NCBI RefSeq assembly: GCF_003788585.1
Contig: NZ_AYKG01000034.1
Span: 62,001 to 126,000, forward strand
Origin: Salinisphaera japonica YTM-1
Lineage (GTDB): Bacteria > Pseudomonadota > Gammaproteobacteria > Nevskiales > Salinisphaeraceae
Length of the DNA stretch: 64,000 nt
Direction: 5' to 3'
Part shown: positions 25,445 through 33,207 of the stretch, piece by piece
Layout: each line of letters starts with the position of its first letter
Numbering within the stretch: the first letter of the stretch is position 1
Program-made: the position numbers and the translations under genes
Notes under the pieces: model-generated
The model's database searches: none
Seen by the model: the letters and a program-made list of their open reading frames with translations, nothing else
Told to the model about the DNA's origin: nothing

Positions 25445-27091
25445 GTGAAAGCTGCCGATCTGTTCGTTAAGTGTCTGGAAGAAGAGGGCGTGGAGTATGT
25501 CTTCGGTGTGCCGGGGGAGGAGAACCTTGACCTCATCGAGTCGATGCGCACCAGCAGCATCCAGCTGGTGGTCACACGCCACGAGCAGCACGCTGCGTTT
25601 ATGGCGGCCACCTATGGCCGCCTGACGGGGCGGGCCGGCGTATGTCTGTCCACACTTGGCCCCGGGGCCACCAATTTGATGACCGGCGTTGCCTATGCCC
25701 AGCTGGGTGGCATGCCGCTATTGGCAATCACCGGCCAGAAAGCGCTGCGTGATAATCGACAGGGCAAGTTTCAGCTCATCGACATCGTCGATACGTTTCG
25801 GCCGGTGACGAAGTGGAACATGTCGTTGGCCGACAGCGGCGTCATTCCCCGCAGTATCCGCCACGCGTTCAAGACCGCGGAGGCCGAGCGGCCCGGGGCC
25901 GTCCATATCGAGTTGCCGGAGGATATCGCCGGCGAGACGATCGAGCCGAGTGTGCCACAGCGTCGGCTTACGCTGCGCCGGCCCAACGCCGATGAGCGGG
26001 CGCTGGATCGCGCGGCCGAGATGATTCGCAACGCACGCCAGCCCGTGATCGTCTACTCGGCCGGGGCCAATCGAAAACGGGTCACCACTCAGCTCTCCGC
26101 GCTGTGTGAAGCTACCGGGCTATATGCCATCGGCACCCAGATGGGCAAGGGCGTGATCGCCGACGATCACCCGCAGAGCCTATTCGCCATGGGCATCCAC
26201 AAGCACGACTATGTGCACACGGCGATCGACGAGGCCGATCTTGTGCTGACCGTGGGCTATGACGTGGTCGAGTATCCGCCGTCGGTCTGGAACGGCGAGA
26301 AGGACAAAGACATCGTGCATATCGATTTCGTGCCGGCCGATCCGGACGAATACTACAGCCCGGCGCACGAGGTCATCGGCGATATCTCCAATACGCTCAA
26401 GGCCTTGTCGCAGCGGTTGCACGATGTGCGTTTCGACGACCCGCGGATGACACGGCTCCACGACTATGTGGCGGAAAAACTCCATGTGTCGGAGTCCGAA
26501 TACAGTTTTCCGCCCAAGCCGCAACGAATCGTCGAACAGGTGCGCGGCGTGATGGGGCGCGAAGACATCATCAGCCTGGATAACGGCATCTATAAGATAT
26601 GGTTTGCCCGTATGTATCCGGCCTATGCCAACAACACGGTATTGCTGGATAACGCCCTGGCCAGCATGGGCGCCGGCCTGGCTGCGGCCATGGCCGCCAA
26701 GATGGTGCACCCACAGCAGCGCGTCATGGCCATCTGTGGCGACGGTGGTTTCATGATGAACAGCCAGGACATGGAAACCGCGGTACGGCTGGGCCTCGAT
26801 CTCGTGATTCTGCTGATCCGCGACGACGGGTATGGCTTCATTCGCTGGAAACAGGCCGGTGATGACTTCCCGGATTTCGGCATGGATTTCGGCAATCCGG
26901 ATTTCGTGGCCTATGCCGAGGCCTACGGGGCCAAGGGCTTGCGCCACACCGCGGATAACAACCTGTCCGAGGTGCTCGAACAGGCCTATCAGCTGGGCGG
27001 CGTGGTGCTGGTGGATTGCGTGATCGACTACAGCGCCAATACAGAGCTGGACGTCGAACACCATGTGCCGGCCGATGTATTGAACGGCTAG
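25445..27091 (+). CDS. Acetolactate synthase-type ThDP enzyme (AlsS-like, catabolic class)
   Basis: The 548-residue protein has the AHAS/ALS fold: pyrimidine domain with catalytic Glu in TRHEQHAAFMA, then LSTLGPGATNLMTGVAYA and ITGQK; central FAD-type domain; and C-terminal ThDP motif beginning GDGGFMMNSQDMETAVRLGL and ending in RDDGYGFIRWKQ. Full domain order and AADLFVKCLEEEGVEYVFGVPGEEN resemble catabolic AlsS more than IlvB/IlvI, and no small regulatory subunit or acetolactate decarboxylase is adjacent. The usual Asn-Asn/Asn-Asp pair of the ThDP motif is replaced by Asp-Asp, so the substrate could differ. The stop codon TAG is shared with repeat R2. Confidence 0.8.
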   Translation: MKAADLFVKCLEEEGVEYVFGVPGEENLDLIESMRTSSIQLVVTRHEQHAAFMAATYGRLTGRAGVCLSTLGPGATNLMTGVAYAQLGGMPLLAITGQKALRDNRQGKFQLIDIVDTFRPVTKWNMSLADSGVIPRSIRHAFKTAEAERPGAVHIELPEDIAGETIEPSVPQRRLTLRRPNADERALDRAAEMIRNARQPVIVYSAGANRKRVTTQLSALCEATGLYAIGTQMGKGVIADDHPQSLFAMGIHKHDYVHTAIDEADLVLTVGYDVVEYPPSVWNGEKDKDIVHIDFVPADPDEYYSPAHEVIGDISNTLKALSQRLHDVRFDDPRMTRLHDYVAEKLHVSESEYSFPPKPQRIVEQVRGVMGREDIISLDNGIYKIWFARMYPAYANNTVLLDNALASMGAGLAAAMAAKMVHPQQRVMAICGDGGFMMNSQDMETAVRLGLDLVILLIRDDGYGFIRWKQAGDDFPDFGMDFGNPDFVAYAEAYGAKGLRHTADNNLSEVLEQAYQLGGVVLVDCVIDYSANTELDVEHHVPADVLNG

Positions 27092-27373
27092 GGCGTGTCG
27101 TCATAAGATATCGCGTCGCATTGCTCGCGCCGGGCGTGTCAGGCAAGGCGCGGGCCGCCGAGCGTGGCCGGTCACGGTCAAGGTCCGTAACGCGGCATGG
27201 CGCGTTCGGCGCGAGCAACCCCGTAGGGGCCGGTGGCCAAGCCGCGGCACTACGGCGCCATAGTCGATTTTTGGGGGCTCGCTTACGTGGAATGACCACG
27301 CTGCACGCGCGATGCCTTGTCTTGCCGTGGCTTGGCCGGCGGTGCGCCGCCTTATCTTATGACGACACGCCCT
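27090..27373 (+). mobile_element. Structured repeat of about 270 bp, copy R2 (284 bp)
   Basis: Starts AGGGCGTGTCGTCATAAGAT and ends with ATCTTATGACGACACGCCCT, a perfect 20-bp inverted pair. Two internal arms: ATTGCTCGCGCCG.../...GGCGCGAGCAA and GGTGGCCAAGCC.../...GGCTTGGCCGGC; the central hairpin here is CCCCGTAGGGG, whereas R1 and R3 (in this orientation) have CCCGAATGGG, so the stem is kept while bases differ. It is about 15 bp longer than R1/R3 in the second arm. The element is inserted inside the stop codon of the preceding gene: ...GGC T^AG; the element's own AG rebuilds TAG. Confidence 0.85.
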
Positions 27374-27441
27374 AGCGCGAACCCACGGCGAGCCTGCGCG
27401 CTGGGCTTGATGCACTCAATGCCGTATCATGCGCGCTCGAA

Positions 27442-27528
27442 GCCGCCGTGGTGGAATGGGTAGACACGCTAGGTTTAGGTCCTAGTGGCCGCGAGGCCGT
27501 GGGGGTTCAAGTCCCTCCGGCGGCACCA
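27442..27528 (+). tRNA. tRNA-Leu (TAG)
   Basis: Class II tRNA: acceptor GCCGCCG/CGGCGGC, anticodon stem-loop CTAGGTTTAGGTCCTAG with TAG, long variable arm (TGGCCGCGAGGCCG), T-arm GGTTCAAGTCC and encoded CCA. Confidence 0.96.
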
Positions 27529-27535
27529 GATCTCG

Positions 27536-27566
27536 AAAAAGCCCCTGTTTTTACAGGGGCTTTTTT
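27536..27566. terminator. Bidirectional terminator, tRNA-Leu / response regulator
   Basis: AAAAAGCCCCTG-TTTTTA-CAGGGGCTTTTTT. The stop codon of the convergent response-regulator gene (27551-27553) lies in the loop, so that gene's 3' end is inside its terminator. Confidence 0.88.
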
Positions 27567-28294
27567 GTGGGCGCGGCCCAGTCAGCCAGCCGGCGGAGCA
27601 GTGCGGCGTCGAGCAGCGCATAGCGAAACGCCGGCCGGCCGGCCGCGCCGTAAGAAAAGGTTTCGCCAAGCGCCTGCTTGTCGACGAGGTAGCGCAGATA
27701 TTTGCGGGCCGACACGCGTGAAATATCGGCATGATCGGCAACAACTTCGGTCGATAACGCGTGATCGGCGCTCGATGCGGCGGCGTGAACCGCTTCGATC
27801 ACGCTCGCCAGCGTTGTTTGGGTCAAGCCCTTGGGCAGACGCTCAATTGAGCGGGCCGCCGGATGCGGCGTACGAAACAAGGCATCGAGCGTGTCTTGAT
27901 CCACGGAGCGATCGGCCCGGGCCAACGTGCGACGACGGCGCTGGCAGGCCGTGATCGCCTCGATGAAGCGCTCGATCGAAAACGGCTTGACCAGGTAATC
28001 TCGGACACCGAGTTGATGCGCGCGGCGCACCATATCGGCTTCATTGGCGGCTGTGAGGAGTATCACGTCGGTATCGGGGCGATGGATCTGCAGCCACTCG
28101 GCTAGATCGAGGCCATGGCGGCGCCCGAGATAGATATCCAGCAGCACCAGATCAACGCGCTCGCGTTCGAGCACGGCACGCGCGCTGACGACATCACGAC
28201 ATTGGCCGATCAGGGTGCAATCCGCCATCCGGGCGAGGTAACCCGCATTCAAGCGCGCGACCATCGGATCATCTTCGACGATGAGTACGTTCAT
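27551..28294 (-). CDS. DcuR/CitB-family response regulator
   Basis: The 247-residue protein has a receiver domain (acidic pair EDD at 7-9, phosphoacceptor Asp in LVLLDIYLG, Thr in LLTAA, Lys in YLVKPF) and a C-terminal helix-turn-helix (VVADHADISRVSARKYLRYLVDK...GRPAFRYAL) characteristic of the regulators of citrate, malate and fumarate metabolism. Its start overlaps the stop of the sensor kinase gene (ATGA). The divergent transporter gene at 30114 is the obvious target. Confidence 0.9.
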   Translation of the reverse strand: MNVLIVEDDPMVARLNAGYLARMADCTLIGQCRDVVSARAVLERERVDLVLLDIYLGRRHGLDLAEWLQIHRPDTDVILLTAANEADMVRRAHQLGVRDYLVKPFSIERFIEAITACQRRRRTLARADRSVDQDTLDALFRTPHPAARSIERLPKGLTQTTLASVIEAVHAAASSADHALSTEVVADHADISRVSARKYLRYLVDKQALGETFSYGAAGRPAFRYALLDAALLRRLADWAAPTKKPL

Positions 28295-29928
28295 GCCTGT
28301 GCCTCGAACACCATGCTGGCCTCGACAAGTGTGCCGGCGCCCGGCGTTGAATAGATACGCAGTGGCTGGCCCATATCCGCCAGTCGGCGGGCCACCAGCG
28401 ACAGCCCGAGTCCGCGCTGGCCGCCCTTGGTGGTAAATCCCTGGATCGTGGCCCGCTCGGTTTGCGCCGGAGTCATGCCGCAGCCGTTGTCGCTGACGGA
28501 CAGGCTGAGAATATCCCCTTCCCAGGCCAGTGCCACGACCACGCCGGGCTCGCGTGCCGGCGCCATGCCGGCCAGGGCGTCGAGCGCGTTATCGATAAGA
28601 TTACCCAGAACGCCCACGGCGGCCTGAACATCGGCAGTATTCGCGGCGACCGGGATGACCGGCTCGATCTCGAGACTGAGTGTGGTATTGGTTTCGCGTG
28701 CCTCTGCCTGCTTGGCGATCAAGAAACCGCCCAGCACCGGATCCGCGATATGTGTAGCCAGCTCACTCCCCGATAAGACAGGTGAGTCGATCAAGTCCGC
28801 CAAAAAGCGTTTTATAGCCGGCGTATCGCCCAGCTCGGCCAGGCCCAGCACCACATGCCACTGGTTCTTTGTCTCATGCTGGCTGGCGCGCAATGCATCG
28901 GCATAGCGGCGTACGCCCGTCAGCTCTTCGCCCAGGCGCTGAAGCTCTTGCGTATCGCGAAATGAAATCACCGCGCCGAGCGGTCCCTGCGCACCTTCTA
29001 CGGTACGCAGGCTGCCCCGGAAATAACGCCCGGCGATACACAGCGGTCGATCAATACGTTCGTCAGTATCCGCGTTATCGCTGCCGATCATCGGGTTATC
29101 CAGCCGATCGCCAACGCCCGGCCTGGCCGTGTTATCACTTCTGAGCAGCCGCCTGGCCGCGGGATTGATCAAGCGCACCCGACGATCCATGCCCACCAGA
29201 ATCAAGCCTTCGTGGATGCTGTCCAGCACCGCCTGATGCTCGGCTGACAGTCTCGCGATGTCGATGGGTTCCATGGCGTGAAGCTGGCGCTTGATACGAC
29301 GCGCCAGCAAAAACGCGCCGAGCGCGCCAACAAGACCGATCAGTGCCAGGCCGGCCAACAATGTCATGCGCGAGGCGGCATAAACCGGGGTCAAGGCGGC
29401 CAGGCGCACGCCGACGGATACCGCGCCGATCACGTCATCACCCTGGTTTTTAACCGGCGCGAAGCCGCGAACACTGCGCCCCAGTGTGCCCATGGCAACC
29501 GAGGTATAGGTCTTGCCCGATAATGCGTCGCGCTCGTCGTCGCCGCGAAAATGATGGTTGATACGTGCGGCGGTCGGATGGGTCAGACGAATGGCGTGGC
29601 GGTCCATAACGACGATGAAATCCACGCCGCTGGCCCGGCGCAAGGCCTCGATACGGGTCTGTAGCGAAGAGTCGGGCGTGTAGGGCCTGGCCTGGGCGAT
29701 CGTGCGCTTCACGCCGGGCCACTCGGCGACCGCCTGTGCCGTGTTCACCACTCGGCGGCCCTGGGCATGCTCGATGCCGTGCCATAGCTGGTGGCTGAAT
29801 AATCCCCAGGCCATCATCAGCGTCGCAGCTACGAGCGCCGAGGCCCAGATCACGATCACCGAGGCCAGCGGCCAGGCACGCGACCGGTCATTCGTATTCA
29901 GCGAATTGTCGTACGACCAAGGTGTCAT
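28291..29928 (-). CDS. DcuS/CitA-family sensor histidine kinase
   Basis: Two membrane helices (residues about 20-45 and 185-205) bracket a periplasmic PAS-like sensor domain with GKTYTSVAMGTLGRSVRGFAPVKNQGDDVIGAVSVGV, typical for C4-dicarboxylate/citrate sensors. A cytoplasmic PAS (EGLILVGMDRRVRLINPAARRLL), the phosphoacceptor helix (LRASQHETKNQWHVVLGLAELG) and an HATPase domain (GNLIDNALDAL, VSDNGCGM, KGGQRGLGLSL) follow. It is expected to sense an external carboxylate and phosphorylate the adjacent regulator. ATG at 29928 chosen; GTG codons just upstream are possible starts. No clear ribosome site. Confidence 0.88.
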   Translation of the reverse strand: MTPWSYDNSLNTNDRSRAWPLASVIVIWASALVAATLMMAWGLFSHQLWHGIEHAQGRRVVNTAQAVAEWPGVKRTIAQARPYTPDSSLQTRIEALRRASGVDFIVVMDRHAIRLTHPTAARINHHFRGDDERDALSGKTYTSVAMGTLGRSVRGFAPVKNQGDDVIGAVSVGVRLAALTPVYAASRMTLLAGLALIGLVGALGAFLLARRIKRQLHAMEPIDIARLSAEHQAVLDSIHEGLILVGMDRRVRLINPAARRLLRSDNTARPGVGDRLDNPMIGSDNADTDERIDRPLCIAGRYFRGSLRTVEGAQGPLGAVISFRDTQELQRLGEELTGVRRYADALRASQHETKNQWHVVLGLAELGDTPAIKRFLADLIDSPVLSGSELATHIADPVLGGFLIAKQAEARETNTTLSLEIEPVIPVAANTADVQAAVGVLGNLIDNALDALAGMAPAREPGVVVALAWEGDILSLSVSDNGCGMTPAQTERATIQGFTTKGGQRGLGLSLVARRLADMGQPLRIYSTPGAGTLVEASMVFEAQA

Positions 29929-30113
29929 TTGCACCACGACTCAGACGAATTTCGATGCCGAAACCCGTTTTATTTAATTACAAAACCGCTCAGCGGCTGC
30001 GTGTTTCTGCATAAGCGGTTAAGTATGGTGGCTTGCAGCCGATCGTGCCGAGTGCGCCCCCAAGCCGGCGGCGCCCGAGCCCGCGCGATACGACAAGACG
30101 GAGAATGCCTGTC

Positions 30114-31439
30114 ATGAGCGATACGTCCCAGTCCCGTGCGACCAATGATCCCGACACCGGGCTGTTATCGATGCGCCCGCATATATTCTTCATGCCGTGG
30201 CCGGTGTTCGGGATCGCGCTACTGGCACTGATCGTGGCTACCGCGACCGGCACGTTGCCCTCGGGCATGATCGGCGCGTTTCTGGTCATCATGCTTCTGG
30301 GCGAAGGGCTCGGTTTTGTCGGCGACCGTCTGCCGATAGTGCGTACCTACCTCGGCGGCGGGGCGATTCTGTCGATATTCGGGGCAGCGACCATCGTGTA
30401 TTTCGGCTGGTTGCCGGGCCCGGTCATCGACAACGTCGAAACGTTCATGACCAGCGGCGGTTTTCTGAATTTTTATATCGCTGCGCTGATCACCGGGAGC
30501 ATCCTGGGCATGCCGGCCGAGATCCTGGTGAAGGTCGGCAAACGTTTTGCGTTGCCCTTGATCAGCGCCGTCGTCATGGCCTGTCTTCTGGCCATGCTCG
30601 TGGGCGCGATGCTCGGGTTTTCGCCGGTTGAAGCCGTGACCGTGATCACCTTGCCGATCATGGGCGGCGGCATGGGCGCCGGCGCTGTGCCGATGAGCCA
30701 GATTTACGAGCAGATGCTCGGCAAACCCGCCAGCTATTATATTTCGATCCTTGTGCCAGCGCTGGCACTGGGCAATGTCTTCGCCATCATCATCGCCGGC
30801 CTGCTCAACGGCCTTGGTAAACGCGTGCCGTCGCTGACCGGCGACGGACAGATGATGCCCGGCGTGGAAATCGCCACCCGCGAGCAGACGCCCGCTTTCG
30901 ATCAGCTGGGCGTCGGCCTGGTCGCCGCTCTGGTGTTCTATGTCGGCGGCCAGATGCTTGGCGGCGTGATTCCGCTGCATCCTTATGCCCTGATGATTCT
31001 GCTCGTGGCGGGCATCAAGATCGCCGGCATCATGCCGCAGCAGATCAGCGACGCGGCCGCCCAGTGGTTCGAGTTCGTGGCCAAGAACTGGACCATGGCA
31101 TTGCTGTTCGGCATTGGCGTGGCTTATACCGATCTCGGCCAGGTCATCGATGCCGTGAGTTTCACCTATGTGATGATCGTATTCGCCGTGGTGGCCGGTG
31201 CCGGCCTGGGCGCGGGGCTGGTCGGAAAGCTGATGGGCTTTTACCCCATCGAGGCCGCGATTACCGCAGGCCTGTGCATGGCCAACATGGGCGGCACGGG
31301 CGACGTGGCCGTGCTGTCGGCCGCCAATCGCATGCAGCTGATGCCCTTTGCCCAGATCTCGTCGCGGCTTGGCGGCGCGCTGATTCTTCTGATTGCCGGG
31401 ATCCTCGTGCCAATGCTCGGCGGCGGCTCGGTGAATTAA
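30114..31439 (+). CDS. 2-hydroxycarboxylate transporter family protein (CitS/MaeN-like)
   Basis: This 441-residue membrane protein has the 2HCT landmarks: FFMPWPVFGIALLAL, then the re-entrant-loop motif PIMGGGMGAGAVPMSQIYEQ, and the second one in the C-terminal half (CMANMGGTGDVAVLSAANRMQLMPFAQISSRLGGAL). The family imports citrate, malate or lactate with Na+ or H+. A GGAG ten bases before the ATG at 30114 favours that start over ATG 30105. Divergent from the DcuSR/CitAB-type pair, with an AT-rich spacer (TTTTATTTAATTACAAAA at 29969-29986) that could hold the regulator's sites. Confidence 0.9.
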   Translation: MSDTSQSRATNDPDTGLLSMRPHIFFMPWPVFGIALLALIVATATGTLPSGMIGAFLVIMLLGEGLGFVGDRLPIVRTYLGGGAILSIFGAATIVYFGWLPGPVIDNVETFMTSGGFLNFYIAALITGSILGMPAEILVKVGKRFALPLISAVVMACLLAMLVGAMLGFSPVEAVTVITLPIMGGGMGAGAVPMSQIYEQMLGKPASYYISILVPALALGNVFAIIIAGLLNGLGKRVPSLTGDGQMMPGVEIATREQTPAFDQLGVGLVAALVFYVGGQMLGGVIPLHPYALMILLVAGIKIAGIMPQQISDAAAQWFEFVAKNWTMALLFGIGVAYTDLGQVIDAVSFTYVMIVFAVVAGAGLGAGLVGKLMGFYPIEAAITAGLCMANMGGTGDVAVLSAANRMQLMPFAQISSRLGGALILLIAGILVPMLGGGSVN

Positions 31440-31489
31440 CCGTCCGCCGATGCCCGTGACTGGATCATCGGTCATTAGAAGACCATCCT

Positions 31490-31688
31490 GTCCGCAAATG
31501 AACGCCAATAACCGGGAATAAAGAAGACGACATCCGCCGATTACACAGATGACGCAGATTGGCTTACGGGTGCGATAGCTCACGAGTCATCGTTGCTCGC
31601 CGGCCGATTTATTTAGCGGTTTTTAATCTGGGAAATCTGTGGATAACCGTCTGTATTCATTCGCGTTTATTCGCGTTCATTTGCGGAC
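31490..31688. repeat. Palindromic-ended intergenic repeat, single copy
   Basis: GTCCGCAAATGAACGC (31490-31505) is matched by its complement GCGTTCATTTGCGGAC (31673-31688). Inner inverted blocks include ACAGATGACGCAGATT against AATCTGGGAAATCTGTGG. The stretch has no gene and fills most of the space between the 2HCT gene and the DUF2442 gene (31440-31805). It shares phrases with the tandem repeats at 46503-47090 (ATCTGYGGATAA, CTGTATT, GCGTTYATT), so it belongs to the same loose family. Confidence 0.65.
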
Positions 31689-31805
31689 GATATAAAAAGA
31701 ACTGATCTCGTGGCGCGAGTTGCTTTCTTTCAATCTGCGGATACCCGCTCGTAACCATTCACGCATTGCTACGCAATGTCGTAAAGGTTGCCGTGCCTGG
31801 TCGGG

Positions 31806-32072
31806 TTATGGGTTGCAAGCGACGTTTGGGAACCTTCCGGGATGCTCGATGATGTTCTGCGTAAGGTCAACATCGAGCTCGGGCCAGTAGAAATGGCCCG
31901 GAGATTGCTCCTCCACATTCACGATGGCACTGACCGGCTTCTCCTTGAACCAGGGGAAATCGTCGTATGGCATGAAAAATTCACGGTCGTGCGCCAGAAG
32001 CCATACGCCATGTGCAGAGATATTGGTCACCTCAACTGCCGAAGTGTTGTTTCCAAGCGCTGATAAGCTCAT
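31806..32072 (-). CDS. DUF2442 domain protein
   Basis: The 88-residue protein has the DUF2442 layout: AVEVTNISAHGVWLLAHDREFFMPYDDFPWFKEKPVSAI followed by FYWPELDVDLTQNII. In many genomes DUF2442 genes follow DUF4160 genes in two-gene units sometimes listed as candidate toxin-antitoxin pairs. Here it overlaps the 3' end of the DUF4160 gene by 41 bases. Function is not established. Confidence 0.8.
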   Translation of the reverse strand: MSLSALGNNTSAVEVTNISAHGVWLLAHDREFFMPYDDFPWFKEKPVSAIVNVEEQSPGHFYWPELDVDLTQNIIEHPGRFPNVACNP

Positions 32073-32271
32073 CGCGGTGATCCTCTACCAGTGATTCGAT
32101 TTCTTTCAACTGCTGTCGGTTGTAACCATGATTTTGGGCAAGCTCGATATCTGGCTCCAGCCAGAATTTAGTCTCCCCATCACCTGAGACTATATGAACA
32201 TGCATGCGAGATTCTTCTCGCGAAAAGAAAAAGAAGCGATACCCTTTCTCTCTGAATACGGTAGGGCTCAT
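32032..32271 (-). CDS. DUF4160 domain protein
   Basis: The 79-residue protein reads MSPTVFREKGYRFFFFSREESRMHVHIVSGDGETKFWLEP, the DUF4160 hallmark, with conserved HVH and a helical C terminus (LKEIESLVEDHRDELISAWKQHFG). First gene of the pair with the DUF2442 gene. Both are lower in GC than their neighbours, which would suit acquired DNA, and both sit beside a palindromic repeat. Confidence 0.8.
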   Translation of the reverse strand: MSPTVFREKGYRFFFFSREESRMHVHIVSGDGETKFWLEPDIELAQNHGYNRQQLKEIESLVEDHRDELISAWKQHFGS

Positions 32272-32311
32272 CCATATTCCTCGCGCATAACCAAATCCAA
32301 GCCTTTATAAT

Positions 32312-33004
32312 CTACGAGGCTTGTCGGTGCCCGGCAGCACTTTCCAGCTGATACCCGATGCCGTGGACGGTACGAATCATCTTGCGTGCTGTCGGACGTT
32401 CGAGCAGTTGGCGTAGCCGGTGGATATGGCCGCGCAGTGCGGCATCGGATTCCGGCGGCTGGTCGTTCCAGATCTGTTTTTCGATCTGTGTGCGTGTCAC
32501 GACACCGGGAAACGCGCGAACCAGAAGTTCGAGAATACGAAAGCTGATCGGGGCCAGCTCGACCGGGATCTGGCCGCAGTAGACGCTCTGTCGTTCCAGA
32601 TCCAGATGCAGATCGCCGGCCGACAGTTGGGCCATCGGATCACCGCATTCCTGGACGAGCTTTTGCAAGGCCCCGAGAACGCCGTCCATATCAGATCGCT
32701 GTCGGTAGATGACCGTTTCCAACCCTTCGCCGTGCCAGCGCGACAACATATCGGGCGAGTTGGCCATGGCCAGCACGGGTGTGGCCCGTCGTGCGGCCTC
32801 GCGTAGTCGGTCGGTGAAACCGCCCGGATCGCCGCATCGCGGCAACGTAGCGTCCAGCACGATGGCATCGTAACGGTTCATCTCACAGAGGCGGATTGCC
32901 AGCGGGCCATCGTCGGCGAAATCCGGTTCTTCACCGGCTTGTTCCAGTGCATCGCCGATTTCAACGGCCAGGGTCGGGTCGTCTTCGATGATCAGTACAT
33001 GCAT
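32312..33004 (-). CDS. OmpR/PhoB-type response regulator with atypical receiver (orphan)
   Basis: The 230-residue protein has a CheY-like receiver (residues 1-118) and an OmpR winged helix (about 128-222: LELLVRAFPGVVTRTQIEKQIWND...LRGHIHRLRQLLE...IRTVHGIGYQLE). The acidic pair (E7, D8, D9) and Asp51 (VLDATLP) are present. The conserved Thr/Ser after beta-4 reads MAN and the conserved Lys-Pro after beta-5 is YRQ. Losing the Lys usually weakens phosphorylation-dependent switching. No histidine kinase is adjacent. Confidence 0.85.
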   Translation of the reverse strand: MHVLIIEDDPTLAVEIGDALEQAGEEPDFADDGPLAIRLCEMNRYDAIVLDATLPRCGDPGGFTDRLREAARRATPVLAMANSPDMLSRWHGEGLETVIYRQRSDMDGVLGALQKLVQECGDPMAQLSAGDLHLDLERQSVYCGQIPVELAPISFRILELLVRAFPGVVTRTQIEKQIWNDQPPESDAALRGHIHRLRQLLERPTARKMIRTVHGIGYQLESAAGHRQAS

Positions 33005-33148
33005 GAGCGTGTCGGGTCCGTGGCGTCGGGCTATCTAACTCATTGGTTTCATTCATGAGACAGCACCTGACTTCAAAGGTTTAACCCAACCGGGAAAAAA
33101 TTCGTCACCGCGGTTTGCGACATTCGTCGACGACAATTTATTCGGGCA

Positions 33149-33178
33149 CAAAAAAAGACGGCCCGAAGGCCGTCTTTA
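33149..33178 (-). terminator. Terminator of the aldehyde oxidoreductase operon
   Basis: AAAGACGGCC-CGAA-GGCCGTCTTT with flanking A-run (T-run on the minus strand), 30 bases past the stop of the molybdenum subunit gene. Confidence 0.85.
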
Positions 33179-33207
33179 TCGTGTTGCCCTATGAGATGGC
33201 GCGATGA

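Noticed and set aside
31640-31655. DnaA-box-like TGTGGATAA
   Set aside because: It is part of the intergenic repeat, occurs once in that form, and there are no origin genes or AT-rich unwinding region nearby.
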